Assembly (NCBI GenBank): GCA_031446125.1
Contig: CP132909.1
Coordinates: 434,001 to 498,000, forward strand
DNA from: Arsenophonus sp031446125
GTDB taxonomy: Bacteria; Pseudomonadota; Gammaproteobacteria; Enterobacterales; Enterobacteriaceae
Length of the DNA stretch: 64,000 nt
Reading direction: 5' to 3'
The translations under genes and the position numbers were made by a program. This document shows positions 50,695-60,200 of this stretch, piece by piece. Every line of letters begins with the position of its first letter. Position 1 is the stretch's first letter. The notes under the pieces are model-generated. The model was given only the letters and a program-made list of their open reading frames with translations. It was not told the origin of the DNA and searched no databases.

Positions 50695-50841
50695 TTTTAA
50701 AAATTTAATTTCATAAATTTATAATTTAAAATCACTTGCCAACAAAAAACAGTTTAATATTTTTTAAGATTATTTTTTTTAAAAAAATTATATTTAACAA
50801 AAATTTAAAAATATAAATTTAATAATTTATTACAAAATGTT

Positions 50842-51516
50842 TCAAAAACATTGTTTAGAAACAAATTTCTTTACTACACCATCTAATGTTGCCATTAAAA
50901 CAATATCTGCTGAACGATTAGCAAATAATCCTACTGTTACAACACCTACAATAGAATTAATTTTATTTTCAAAAGCAACTGGATCCATAATATTTAAATT
51001 ATGAATATCAAGTATAATATTTCCATTATCAGTAAGGATATTTTTACGATATTCTGGTAGACCACCTAATTTTATTAATTCACGAGCAACATAAGCTTTT
51101 GCCATAGGAATAACTTCAATAGGTAGTGGAAATTTACCTAAAATATCAACTTTTTTAGATTGATCTGCAATAACAATAAATTTTTTTGACATTGCCGCCA
51201 ACACTTTTTCTTGAGTTAAAGCTCCTCCTCCACCTTTAATCATCATTAAATCCGAATTAAATTCATCAGTACCATCTATATAAACATCAATACTATCCAC
51301 TTTATTACTATCAATTATTGGAATAGATAAATGTCTTAATTTATCACTAGAATCCATAGAACTAGAGACCGCACCTTTAATTAAATGTTTTAATGCAGCT
51401 AAATTATCAATAAAATACGAAACAGTAGAACCTGTTCCAACACCAACTATCATATATGGTTTTATATATTCTAAAACAGCACATCCAACTATTTTTTTTA
51501 AAATATTCTGTTTCAT
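50842..51516 (-). CDS. rpiA: Ribose-5-phosphate isomerase A
   Basis: RpiA interconverts ribose-5-phosphate and ribulose-5-phosphate in the pentose phosphate pathway, to which zwf (also in the window) belongs. The start chosen is MKQNILKK, nine bases after an AAGGAA site. The 224-residue protein (E. coli 219) has GVGTGSTVSYFID near residues 28-40, the catalytic-loop IDGTDEFN near 82-89 (family D-G-A-D-E), IKGGGGALTQEK near 95-106 and the LGKFPLPIEVIP block. It diverges from argP as in E. coli. Confidence 0.96.
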   Translation of the reverse strand: MKQNILKKIVGCAVLEYIKPYMIVGVGTGSTVSYFIDNLAALKHLIKGAVSSSMDSSDKLRHLSIPIIDSNKVDSIDVYIDGTDEFNSDLMMIKGGGGALTQEKVLAAMSKKFIVIADQSKKVDILGKFPLPIEVIPMAKAYVARELIKLGGLPEYRKNILTDNGNIILDIHNLNIMDPVAFENKINSIVGVVTVGLFANRSADIVLMATLDGVVKKFVSKQCF

Positions 51517-51647
51517 ATAATTAATTTCCTTGTTATTGTAAGATATCAAAATTTATTAATATCATTATTTTTAAAGATAAAAATAAAAATATATTACATA
51601 ATAAGATACAAAATAACATTAAAAGAAAATTTTAAAGAGATTTTTTC

Positions 51648-52556
51648 GTGATTAAACGTCCTGACTATCGAGCATTACAAGCATTAGATACGGTAATACA
51701 TGAACGTGGTTTTGAACGTGCAGCAAAAAAATTATGCATTACTCAATCTGCCGTTTCACAAAGAATTAAACAACTAGAAAACTTATTTGGTCAGCCATTA
51801 TTGCTAAGAACAATTCCTCCTAAACCAACTATAGAAGGACAAAAACTAGTAGCACTCTTACACCAAGTTCAATTATTAGAAAAAGAATGGTTAAATGATG
51901 CAAATAATACTAATAAACCTTTATTACTATCAGTGGCAATCAATGCTGATAGTTTAGCAACTTGGTTTTTACCTGCTCTTCGTTCCGTACTACACGACAA
52001 TTCTATTCGATTAAATATTCAAATAGAAGATGAAACAAAAACCCATGAGCGTTTACGAAAAGGGGAAGTTATTGGTGCAATTAGTATTCAATCAGAATCT
52101 TTGCCTGGCTGTTTAATAAATCAACTTGGAGCACTTGATTATTTATTTGTTGCTGCACCAACATTTGCAAAACGTTATTTTCCAAGTGGTGTGACAAAAA
52201 ATTCACTATTAAGAGCACCAACTGTCGCTTTTGATCATTTAAATGATGTACATCAATCTTTTATACAAGAAATTTTTAAGTTATCTCCTGGCAGTGTTCC
52301 ATGTCATATCGTAAGTACATCAGAAGCCTTTGTACAACTTGCCAAACAAGGATCAACTTGCTGCATGATCCCACATTTACAAATTATTAATGAATTAAAT
52401 TCAGGTGAATTAATAAATCTCACTCCTGGTATATACCAAAGAAGAATGTTATATTGGCATAGATTCTCACCAGAAATGAGAATAATAAAAAAAATAAGTG
52501 ATGCTCTTATAAAAACAGCAAAAAAAATATTAAAACAAGAAAATAATAAAAATTAA
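51648..52556 (+). CDS. argP: LysR-type regulator ArgP (IciA)
   Basis: ArgP senses lysine and arginine in E. coli and controls argO, lysine genes and others; it was first described as an inhibitor of replication initiation. The 302-residue protein has an N-terminal winged helix-turn-helix with FERAAKKLCITQSAVSQRIKQLENLFGQPLL near residues 24-54. Its effector domain is closely similar to E. coli ArgP (LSVAINADSLATWFLPAL, VPCHIVSTSEAFVQLAKQG). It starts with GTG, twelve bases after an AAAGAGA site. Its strong conservation next to rpiA suggests real use; its target genes are not evident here. Confidence 0.95.
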   Translation: MIKRPDYRALQALDTVIHERGFERAAKKLCITQSAVSQRIKQLENLFGQPLLLRTIPPKPTIEGQKLVALLHQVQLLEKEWLNDANNTNKPLLLSVAINADSLATWFLPALRSVLHDNSIRLNIQIEDETKTHERLRKGEVIGAISIQSESLPGCLINQLGALDYLFVAAPTFAKRYFPSGVTKNSLLRAPTVAFDHLNDVHQSFIQEIFKLSPGSVPCHIVSTSEAFVQLAKQGSTCCMIPHLQIINELNSGELINLTPGIYQRRMLYWHRFSPEMRIIKKISDALIKTAKKILKQENNKN

Positions 52557-52978
52557 AATTATAATTTTTTCCTTTAAAATATCTATTATATTGCAAAAAA
52601 TTTTCTAATTTAGAAATACATAAAATAATTTTAATATATTTTAATATTTAAAAATATTTATTTTAAAAAAAAATGTTTATTTTATATATTTTTATTAATT
52701 TAAAGTTACATTTTTATGATTTTATACTTTGAATAAAAATATAAAATATTTTATTTATAAAATTAAATTATATAAAAATATTTTTTTAAATATAAAATAC
52801 TATTTTTTTCACAAGTTCAATTTTTTTTACAAAAAATATTTTAATAAAATTTATAATACTAAATTCAAAAATAGATATTTTATTTTTTTATGATCTATTT
52901 AGCAAATTATCAAAAAAAAACAAAAAATATTTTTAAATGATTTCTTGATAAGAAAATATTTTTTATGCAAAATTATAA
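52557..52978. other. Convergent intergenic region argP/mscS
   Basis: About 420 bases of AT-rich sequence between convergent 3' ends. No gene or convincing terminator is seen. Confidence 0.45.
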
Positions 52979-53791
52979 CTAACGAAATAAATGTACATCT
53001 ATTTGTTGAAATGGAATAGAAATCTTATGAACATCTAACTGCTTTTTAAAATTTTCCATTAAATCCCAATAGACATTCCATGCATCAGCATTAGTAGTCC
53101 AAACACGCACAATAAAATTAAGTGAAGAAGGAGCCATTTCATGTAACCGAATAGTAACCCCTTTACGATGTTGAATACGTTGATCTAAAGAAATAACACA
53201 ACCTAATACTTTTTTAACAATATCAATATCAGCATTATAAGAAATACTAACAATAATTTGTGTACGACGATTGGGTTTACGAGATAGATTAATAATATTA
53301 TTATTAATCACATGACTATTAGGTATACTAATCATGCGGTCTTCATGAGTGCGTAATGAAGTTGAAAAAATTTGCACATTCTCAACATTTCCTTCAACAT
53401 TACCTAAAATAACATATTCTCCAACCCGTAATGGCCGCAAAATAACTAATAAAACACCAGAAGCAAAATTAGATAAAGAACCCTGCAAAGCCAATATAAT
53501 AGCTAACCCGATACCTCCTAAAACAGCAATTACGGAGGTAGTTTGAACTCCTAACTGATTTAATATTAAAAGTATCGTTAACCCAATAATACCATAACGT
53601 GCTATTACCAATAAAAAATCTCTAACTGTCTTATCAATATTTTTAAATAACATTAACTTCGTGAGAATAATATTTCCTAATTTTACAACTACAAAACCAA
53701 AAAATGCAATGAATAATGCAGAAAAAATATTAATACTATAATGCACTAAAAAATCCTGTAAATTCATAGTCCAAATTTTAAATTGGTTCAT
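52979..53791 (-). CDS. mscS: Small-conductance mechanosensitive channel
   Basis: MscS opens under membrane tension to release solutes in hypo-osmotic shock. The 270-residue protein (E. coli 286) has three membrane helices. The pore helix TM3 is rich in Gly and Ala (VIAVLGGIGLAIILALQGSLSNFASGVLLVILRPL, near residues 89-123) with the Leu pair lining the pore. The beta domain (VGEYVILGNVEGNVENVQIFSTSLRT) and the C-terminal vestibule follow. Both ends are slightly short. Its position near argP and rpiA matches E. coli. Keeping an osmotic valve points to variable tonicity in the habitat, which is inference. Confidence 0.95.
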   Translation of the reverse strand: MNQFKIWTMNLQDFLVHYSINIFSALFIAFFGFVVVKLGNIILTKLMLFKNIDKTVRDFLLVIARYGIIGLTILLILNQLGVQTTSVIAVLGGIGLAIILALQGSLSNFASGVLLVILRPLRVGEYVILGNVEGNVENVQIFSTSLRTHEDRMISIPNSHVINNNIINLSRKPNRRTQIIVSISYNADIDIVKKVLGCVISLDQRIQHRKGVTIRLHEMAPSSLNFIVRVWTTNADAWNVYWDLMENFKKQLDVHKISIPFQQIDVHLFR

Positions 53792-54320
53792 TATTTCTAA
53801 AATACTATGTTCTCCATTTTTATTACTATCTAAGTATAAATATTTATTTATAAATTTAACATTTAGTATTGATTATATTTTTTATAAAACCTTTAAATTT
53901 TTTTGTTTAAAAATAAGAAATTTTTAATTTAAAAGAAAATAAAATTTCTTATTAATAAATATTTTTAATCTAAATATACAAATAATTTATATTTTAAAAA
54001 AAAATATCTTGTAACTTTAAATAAAATTATTTATTTTTTATTTAAAAAATAATTTATACTATAACATAATATATTAAAAAAATAGATAAAATTAAGAATA
54101 TAACGTTTTTAGAAAAAATTCTAATTAGAAATTAAAGATTAATTTATATGCATTAATATTTTTTTATAAAAAAATAAAAAAATAATATTTTATTTAAAAA
54201 AATATTTAAAAAAAATCAATTTTTCTGTTATTAATTTATATAATAGTATAATAAACAAAAAATACAATAGATTTTTATTTTGTCTTAAAAGAAAAAAATT
54301 TAAAAAACAAAAATATTTAA
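53792..54320. other. Gene-free region mscS-kdsB
   Basis: About 530 AT-rich bases with no recognisable gene, RNA or repeat on either strand. Confidence 0.45.
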
Positions 54321-55070
54321 TCAACTATTGAGGAATACTTTTCTTACAATATCTAATTCTTTCTGATTATTGACTCCTACTATTGGTATTTTAATGGCCA
54401 TCGCAACATGAATTTTTTCACCATACCATAATACACGCAACTGTTCGAGCATTTCTATTTTTTCTAACTGACTAATATTCCAGTTAACGTAACGACGAAT
54501 AAAACCTGCTCGATAAGCATAGATACCAATATGACGCAAATAATTCTTTTTTATCGTTTTTTTGTCAAAAAAAGAAAAACTACCATTCCATGGGATGGGT
54601 GCTCTAGAGAAATATAATGCATTGCTGTATTTATCAATTACAACTTTTACAATAGTAGAATCAAAAAATTCATCTTTATTTTTTATCGGAGTTGCTAATG
54701 TTGCGATACCAACATTATTAAACATAATATTTTTAGCTAATTGATTTATTAATTCTGGTGGAATTAAAGGTTCATCACATTGAAGATTTACTATAATTTC
54801 TTGATCAGAAAAACGATAATTATTAATAACTTCACCTAATCTTTCTATTCCAGATTGATGATATAGATGAGTCATGCAAACTTCACCATCAACAGCTTTT
54901 ATAACATCAAACACTTCTTCTGAATCAGTAGCAACAATAACACGTTTTGCAGATGAAATTAATGCTTTTTCTAAAACTCTCAAAACCATTGCTTTACCAT
55001 GTATATCAATTAAGGGTTTTTTAAATAAACGGGTAGAAGCTAAACGTGCAGGTATAATAACAGTAAACAT
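54321..55070 (-). CDS. kdsB: CMP-Kdo synthetase
   Basis: KdsB activates Kdo with CTP, giving the donor used by WaaA. The 249-residue protein (E. coli 248) starts MFTVIIPARLASTRL, aligned with the E. coli start and preceded by GAAGAA. An ATG five codons upstream, inside ycaR, is the alternative. Motifs are the nucleotide-binding IPARLASTRLFKKPL near residues 5-19, IVATDSEEV near 49, the metal-site NLQCDEPLIPP near 95-105 and LRHIGIYAYR. The family NVQGDEP motif has Cys in place of Gly. The genes msbA-lpxK-ycaR-kdsB follow the E. coli order without ycaQ. Confidence 0.95.
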   Translation of the reverse strand: MFTVIIPARLASTRLFKKPLIDIHGKAMVLRVLEKALISSAKRVIVATDSEEVFDVIKAVDGEVCMTHLYHQSGIERLGEVINNYRFSDQEIIVNLQCDEPLIPPELINQLAKNIMFNNVGIATLATPIKNKDEFFDSTIVKVVIDKYSNALYFSRAPIPWNGSFSFFDKKTIKKNYLRHIGIYAYRAGFIRRYVNWNISQLEKIEMLEQLRVLWYGEKIHVAMAIKIPIVGVNNQKELDIVRKVFLNS

Positions 55071-55074
55071 ATTT

Positions 55075-55254
55075 TTATTCTTCATCTAACAATGAGATGT
55101 TTTTTGCCTTTTCTCGTAATAAAACAGGGATATTATTCCATATAGGATAAGCAAGATGGTCGGTTTTACAAATAAGATATAATTTTTTTTTATCATAAAT
55201 TAATTTTCCATGACAAATTGGACAAGCAATAATATTAAGTAAGCGATAATCCAT
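55075..55254 (-). CDS. ycaR: Trm112-like small protein YcaR
   Basis: A 59-residue protein matching E. coli YcaR (60 residues) of the UPF0434/Trm112-like family. It starts MDYRLLNIIACPICHGKL with a CPxC pair near residues 11-14 and a third Cys in LICKTDHLAYPI near 30. GAGGAA precedes the ATG. Its role is unproven; in E. coli it is co-transcribed with lpxK and kdsB. Its stop lies four bases before the chosen kdsB start. Confidence 0.93.
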   Translation of the reverse strand: MDYRLLNIIACPICHGKLIYDKKKLYLICKTDHLAYPIWNNIPVLLREKAKNISLLDEE

Positions 55255-55683
55255 AAATTCCTCATAAAAATAATTCAAAATAAAATTAGAATAGCATAAA
55301 TACATATCAACATTAATTCATGATATTTATATATTAAAAAAAATTTATAGGCATGCATAGATACATAACTCATAACACTGAAGAAAAATCTAACTAATAG
55401 TTTTAAAAATTGTAATTTATTATAATTATGATTCTGAAATTGATCATAATATTAACATTATTATTTTTTTTAAAATACAAAATTTAATTAAAACCATCAT
55501 AAAAAAAATATTTATACAAATTCTATTAAAAAATAAAAATTACAAACTACACTAAAATAATTAAATCTAATTTTATATCTATAATTATGCATTTTATATA
55601 AATTAAATCTAATTATATTTTATAAAAAAACTTAATATAAAAACAATGATCATAATATGATCAATCAAAAAAATAATATAATA
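55255..55683. other. Intergenic region where ycaQ is missing
   Basis: In E. coli ycaQ lies between lpxK and ycaR. In these 430 bases no YcaQ-like winged-helix fragment is readable on the minus strand, so the gene appears wholly eroded. Confidence 0.45.
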
Positions 55684-56682
55684 TTAAATATTTTTCCTAA
55701 AATTTATTAAATCATAAATTTCTGAAAGAATTTTATTAACACCAAACTTTGAAAGTTTAACATTTACTGGAAGATACCACCAATTTAATTGAGCAAAATT
55801 GAAACATTTTACTGCATCTTTTTCAGTCATTAATAATATCTGAGAATTAGTAACTAATTTTTTTAATTGAGATAATTTATAATTCTTGTGATCAGCAAAA
55901 GAATAAGTTTTAATTAATTTCATACCCTTTTTTTTTAAACTAGAAAAAAAACGTAACGGATTACCAATTCCTGCAATGACAACTACTTCTTTTAATGCTA
56001 AAACATGTTTTTTTTCTCCTGATAATAAATTAATAGCAATATTTCCTATCAATTCCATATTTATAGCATCATATCGAGTAATACCACCTCCATTAATAAT
56101 AACAGAATTTACGGTATTTAAACGATATTTACCTTCTCTTAAAGGACCAGCAGGTAACAACCAACCGTTGCCAAAATTACGTATACCATCTATAACCAAT
56201 ATTTCATAATCACGTTTTAATGCATAATGCTGAAGACCATCATCAGTAATAATAAGATCTAATGCTGGATATCGCTTTAATAAAATTTTTACTGCTTCAA
56301 CACGTTTTGGTGAAACTGCAACTGGCACTCCAGTTCTTAAATAAATTAATGCTGGTTCATCACCAGTTTCTTCTATTGAAAAACTTTTATTAACTAATAT
56401 CGGATAAGACTTTGCTTTCCCAGCATATCCGCGAGATACAACACCAACATGATAACCTTTTAATGTAAGTTTTTCTACCAACCAAATTACAACCGGTGTT
56501 TTGCCATTACCTCCAACACTTAAATTACCAACAACTACAATCGGTATTGGAGCTTTCCAACTATTAAAAATACCAATATGATAACCAATATTTCGTAATT
56601 TTATAATCATTCCATACAATATTGAAAATGGTATTAATAAAATATATAACCAAGAATTACCTAACCATATTTTTTTAATCAT
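55684..56682 (-). CDS. lpxK: Tetraacyldisaccharide 4'-kinase
   Basis: LpxK phosphorylates the 4' position of the lipid A disaccharide to form lipid IVA, at the inner membrane. The 332-residue protein (E. coli 328) has an N-terminal membrane helix (residues about 11-30). The P-loop in PIVVVGNLSVGGNGKTPVVIWL lies near 46-67, followed by SRGYAGK near 84-90 and the catalytic segment LIITDDGLQHYALKRD near 136-151. It overlaps the msbA stop by four bases (ATGA), which indicates coupling with the flippase gene. Confidence 0.96.
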   Translation of the reverse strand: MIKKIWLGNSWLYILLIPFSILYGMIIKLRNIGYHIGIFNSWKAPIPIVVVGNLSVGGNGKTPVVIWLVEKLTLKGYHVGVVSRGYAGKAKSYPILVNKSFSIEETGDEPALIYLRTGVPVAVSPKRVEAVKILLKRYPALDLIITDDGLQHYALKRDYEILVIDGIRNFGNGWLLPAGPLREGKYRLNTVNSVIINGGGITRYDAINMELIGNIAINLLSGEKKHVLALKEVVVIAGIGNPLRFFSSLKKKGMKLIKTYSFADHKNYKLSQLKKLVTNSQILLMTEKDAVKCFNFAQLNWWYLPVNVKLSKFGVNKILSEIYDLINFRKNI

Positions 56683-58430
56683 AATTTAAATTGCATACTG
56701 TATAAATGAGAGTATACTCCGTTACTTTTAAGCAAATTATAATGATTGCCTCTTTCAATAATCTGACCTTCTTGCATTACAAAAATTTCATCTACATGTT
56801 CTATTGTTGAAAGACGATGAGCAATAATAATAAAAGTTTTATTTTTCTGTAATTCATGTAATGCTACTTGAATTGCTCTTTCTGATTCAGTATCTAAAGC
56901 AGAAGTAGCTTCATCAAAAATTAATATAGATGAATCATGTAATAAAGCACGTCCAATAGCAATTCTCTGCCTCTGTCCACCAGAAAGCATAACACCATTT
57001 TCTCCAATAATTGTATCTAATCCATTTTCTAACTTTTTAATAAAATCCATTGCATAAGCCATTTTTGCTGCTTTTTCAATAGCTTTTCGACTATAAAGTC
57101 CATTTGTTGCATAAGCAATATTATTTGCAATAGTGTCATTAAAAAGATAGACATCTTGTGAAACAAGTGCAATTTGACTGCGCAAAGAGCTTAAAGTATA
57201 TTCACGTAAATCACGATCATCAAGTAATATTTGGCCTTTATTAACATCATAAAAACGAGTAATTAAATGTGCAACAGTCGATTTCCCTGAACCTGATCTT
57301 CCAACTAAAGCAATAGATTTGCCGGCAGAAATGGCAAAAGAAATATCATACAATGCAGGATTTTCTTTAGAAGAATATTGAAAAGTAACATTTTTAAATT
57401 CAATTTTATTTTTATGTTGCTTTAATATTAATGTACCTTTATCTTTTTCTTGTTCCATATCTAAAATAGAAAATAACGTTTGACAGGCAACCATTCCACG
57501 TTGAAATTGTACATTAACATTTGTTAAAGATTTTAAGGGACGCATTAACGCAAACATTGATGAAAATACAACACCAACATCTCCTGCAGTCAATGTTTGC
57601 ATTATTTCAGGAAAACTTGATACATACAACGTAAATGATAATGCCAAAGATGCTATAAATTGTATAATAGGATCAAAAATTGAAGATATAGTTACCATTT
57701 TCATAGTTTGATGACGCATGTGATCACTTACTTCTCTAAAACGCTCTATTTCAACTTTCTGCCCACCAAAAATTAAAACTTCTTTATGACCTTTTAACAT
57801 TTGTTCTGCACTAACAGTTATTTGCCCCATATCAGTTTGCATGTTTTTACTAATATTTCTAAAATGTTTAGAAATTAAACGAATAATAAAAGCAACAATA
57901 GGACTAATAATAATTAATATCAGTGAAAGTTGCCAACTATGATAAAACATCAACCAAAATAAACCGATAATATAACTGCTTTCTCGAACAATAGTAATTA
58001 ATGTGCTAGAAGATGAAGATGCTACTTGTTCAGAATCATAAGTAATACGAGACAACAAAGTTCCTGTCGATTGTTTATCAAAAAAAGTTATAGGCATACC
58101 CATCATATGTATAAACAAACACCTACGCATATTCATGACTACTTTACCAGAAACCCATGCCATACAATAATTAGCAACAAAACTTGAAATACCTCTTATT
58201 AACATTAATCCTAATATAGTAATTGATAACCATTTTAACATAATATGATCAGCATGCCCAAACCCTTCATCAAGCAAAGGTTTTAATAAAGCAATCATGG
58301 ATGCATCACCTATAGCATTAATTATTAACGATATAACCGCTACAGTTAATCCAACTTTAAATGGTAAAATCATCGGAAATAAACGACGAAAAGTTTTCCA
58401 TATGGATAATTTTTTTTCTTTTACTATCAT
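56679..58430 (-). CDS. msbA: Lipid A/LPS core flippase MsbA
   Basis: MsbA is the homodimeric ABC transporter that flips core-lipid A across the inner membrane. The 583-residue protein (E. coli 582) has a six-helix membrane domain (residues about 20-320). The nucleotide domain has Walker A GRSGSGKST near 378-386, Q-loop SLVSQDVYLFND-like ALVSQDVYLFND, signature LSGGQRQRIAIGRALL near 481-496, Walker B ILIFDEATSALD near 500-511 and the switch His in IIAHRLST. It precedes lpxK as in E. coli. Confidence 0.98.
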   Translation of the reverse strand: MIVKEKKLSIWKTFRRLFPMILPFKVGLTVAVISLIINAIGDASMIALLKPLLDEGFGHADHIMLKWLSITILGLMLIRGISSFVANYCMAWVSGKVVMNMRRCLFIHMMGMPITFFDKQSTGTLLSRITYDSEQVASSSSSTLITIVRESSYIIGLFWLMFYHSWQLSLILIIISPIVAFIIRLISKHFRNISKNMQTDMGQITVSAEQMLKGHKEVLIFGGQKVEIERFREVSDHMRHQTMKMVTISSIFDPIIQFIASLALSFTLYVSSFPEIMQTLTAGDVGVVFSSMFALMRPLKSLTNVNVQFQRGMVACQTLFSILDMEQEKDKGTLILKQHKNKIEFKNVTFQYSSKENPALYDISFAISAGKSIALVGRSGSGKSTVAHLITRFYDVNKGQILLDDRDLREYTLSSLRSQIALVSQDVYLFNDTIANNIAYATNGLYSRKAIEKAAKMAYAMDFIKKLENGLDTIIGENGVMLSGGQRQRIAIGRALLHDSSILIFDEATSALDTESERAIQVALHELQKNKTFIIIAHRLSTIEHVDEIFVMQEGQIIERGNHYNLLKSNGVYSHLYSMQFKL

Positions 58431-58533
58431 TTGTTATTGAATACCTATAAAAATAAACCTCTCATTTTACTTCTTTAAAAAGATAAATAAAACACTCTTA
58501 TCTATTAAAAAATAAAGAATAATATATAACTAT

Positions 58534-58557
58534 TTTTATACCTACTTTTATACCTAC
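58534..58557. repeat. 12-bp tandem duplication
   Basis: The unit TTTTATACCTAC occurs twice in direct contact. It is a simple tandem copy of the kind made by replication slippage. Confidence 0.8.
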
Positions 58558-58993
58558 AATAAACTATTTTATAATTTATTTAAAATTTATATTTTATGTT
58601 TATATTTTAATATAATATGAAATAACATTTAAAAAATATAAAAAATTATATCGTCTTAAACTAAAAATATATTTTTTTAATTCTAATAAAAAAATGTAAT
58701 GAATATTACAATCTACAATTTATGAAACATTTATTATCAATGATTATTAGAATTTTATTTAAATATAATGCTTAATATTAATGATTTTTACCAAAAAATT
58801 CTCATATAAAAATATTAAAAATATGCTCATATAAAATCATATATATTGCATCAAAATACAAAGAACTAATTATATTAAATATTTTTATGATCGATCTGTA
58901 TTTTTTTGAAAAAAAATGCTTAAAATACATAAATATAAAGTAATAAGCTTTGATATTTCATAATTTATGAAATTATATATTAAAATATGATTT

Positions 58994-59020
58994 GATAATA
59001 TAAGAGATAATATAAGAGAT
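58994..59020. repeat. 12-bp tandem repeat, 2.25 copies
   Basis: The unit GATAATATAAGA is repeated twice and followed by a partial third copy (GAT). It lies 65 bases downstream of the mlaA stop. Confidence 0.8.
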
Positions 59021-59084
59021 ATGATGAATACAGTATGTGAAATATCAGAAAAAATACTTAATTATATAAATATTTTTCTAAATA

Positions 59085-59861
59085 TTAATCAATAGAATTT
59101 AGTTCTTTTTCTATAAATTCAGAATGAGGAATCAAAAATGACTGAACCTCTTGTCCTTCTAAACGAAAATTCTTATATTGAAAATACGCTTCTTTCATCA
59201 TTAAATAAGGATCCAATGAATTTTGTAAAATTCCATCAAAATCCAAAAAAAGTGCACGTTTTTCTATTCCTTCTAATATCCATTTTAGTATTGATGTCCA
59301 AAAAGTAAGGTAACTTAAAATTGGATAAATCGTATCAACCAAATCACCAAAATCTTCTCGAAACGTAAAATTTCCATATCCTGGTAATACAATATATGGA
59401 CCATAACTAATTTGATAATATCCTAAGGTACTGCCAAAACGATATAATTTTTTTTTAGATAAATTAGGATTTGCCATTGAAGCAACATCAATAAATCCTC
59501 CCATTCCAAAAACACTATTTAAAAAAAAACGATTAAAATTTTGCATGCCTTGATAAATATTCCCACATAAAAAATTGTTTACCATGCTACTACTTTCTTC
59601 GATATTACTAAAAAAATTTCTTAACCCATTGCGTACTGGTATAGGCATATAATTACGCCAAGTCACTGAAATAGGACGAATTAAATGATAATCAAGAACA
59701 TTATAATTAAAATAAAACATAGTGCGATTAAAGTTTTCTAATGAATTAAAAGATTTTGATTTATGAATTATTGAATTTGAACAACTTGATATTAATACTA
59801 CTAGAGAAATTATTCCACAAAATCGATATATTAAAGACTTGATATTTTTATTTAAAAACAT
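59085..59861 (-). CDS. mlaA: Outer-membrane lipoprotein MlaA (VacJ)
   Basis: MlaA removes mislocalised phospholipids from the outer leaflet of the outer membrane and passes them to the Mla system. The 258-residue protein has a lipoprotein signal with lipobox ISSC (acylated Cys near residue 27). The family blocks FNRTMFYFNYNVLDYHLIRPI near residues 44-64, FLNSVFGMGGFIDVASMANP and RFGSTLGYYQISYGPYIVLPGYG follow. It matches E. coli MlaA (251 residues) throughout. In E. coli it also lies near tRNA argW. No other mla gene is in the window. Confidence 0.95.
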   Translation of the reverse strand: MFLNKNIKSLIYRFCGIISLVVLISSCSNSIIHKSKSFNSLENFNRTMFYFNYNVLDYHLIRPISVTWRNYMPIPVRNGLRNFFSNIEESSSMVNNFLCGNIYQGMQNFNRFFLNSVFGMGGFIDVASMANPNLSKKKLYRFGSTLGYYQISYGPYIVLPGYGNFTFREDFGDLVDTIYPILSYLTFWTSILKWILEGIEKRALFLDFDGILQNSLDPYLMMKEAYFQYKNFRLEGQEVQSFLIPHSEFIEKELNSID

Positions 59862-60125
59862 TTTTATATAAAATTATATTAAAATATAAACATTTTTAGA
59901 ATGTTACTATTTATTTAAAAAATAATAAATAAATATAATTTTTATTACAAAAATATTATGTATTATAAATGCAATATTTTAAGAAAGAAATATCTATTTT
60001 TAAAAAATAAAAAGAAAAAATTCTAAAGATACTGATTATCTATAATTTACTAAAAACAGTTAATCTGTTCAATATTATAATAATCATACAAAAATAAAAT
60101 ATTTTAACTATATTTTCACAGTTTT

Positions 60126-60200
60126 GTCCTCTTAGTTAAATGGATATAACAAGCCCCTCCTAAGGGCTAATTGTAGGTTCGATTCCTTCAGAGGACACCA
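60126..60200 (+). tRNA. argW: tRNA-Arg (anticodon CCU), CCA encoded
   Basis: The sequence closely matches E. coli argW: acceptor GUCCUCU with AGAGGAC, discriminator A and an encoded CCA end. The anticodon loop CUCCUAA carries CCU, which reads AGG. The T stem has one U-U mismatch (GUAGG against CCUUC), where E. coli has G-C pairs throughout. A TATATT about 12 bases upstream may be the -10. As in E. coli, mlaA is nearby. Confidence 0.95.

Larger units (their letters stand above)
58431..59084. other. Gene-free region mlaA-msbA with two short tandem duplications
   Basis: About 650 bases between the msbA start and the mlaA stop. No gene is seen. Two separate 12-bp tandem duplications lie in it and are listed on their own. 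Confidence 0.5.
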
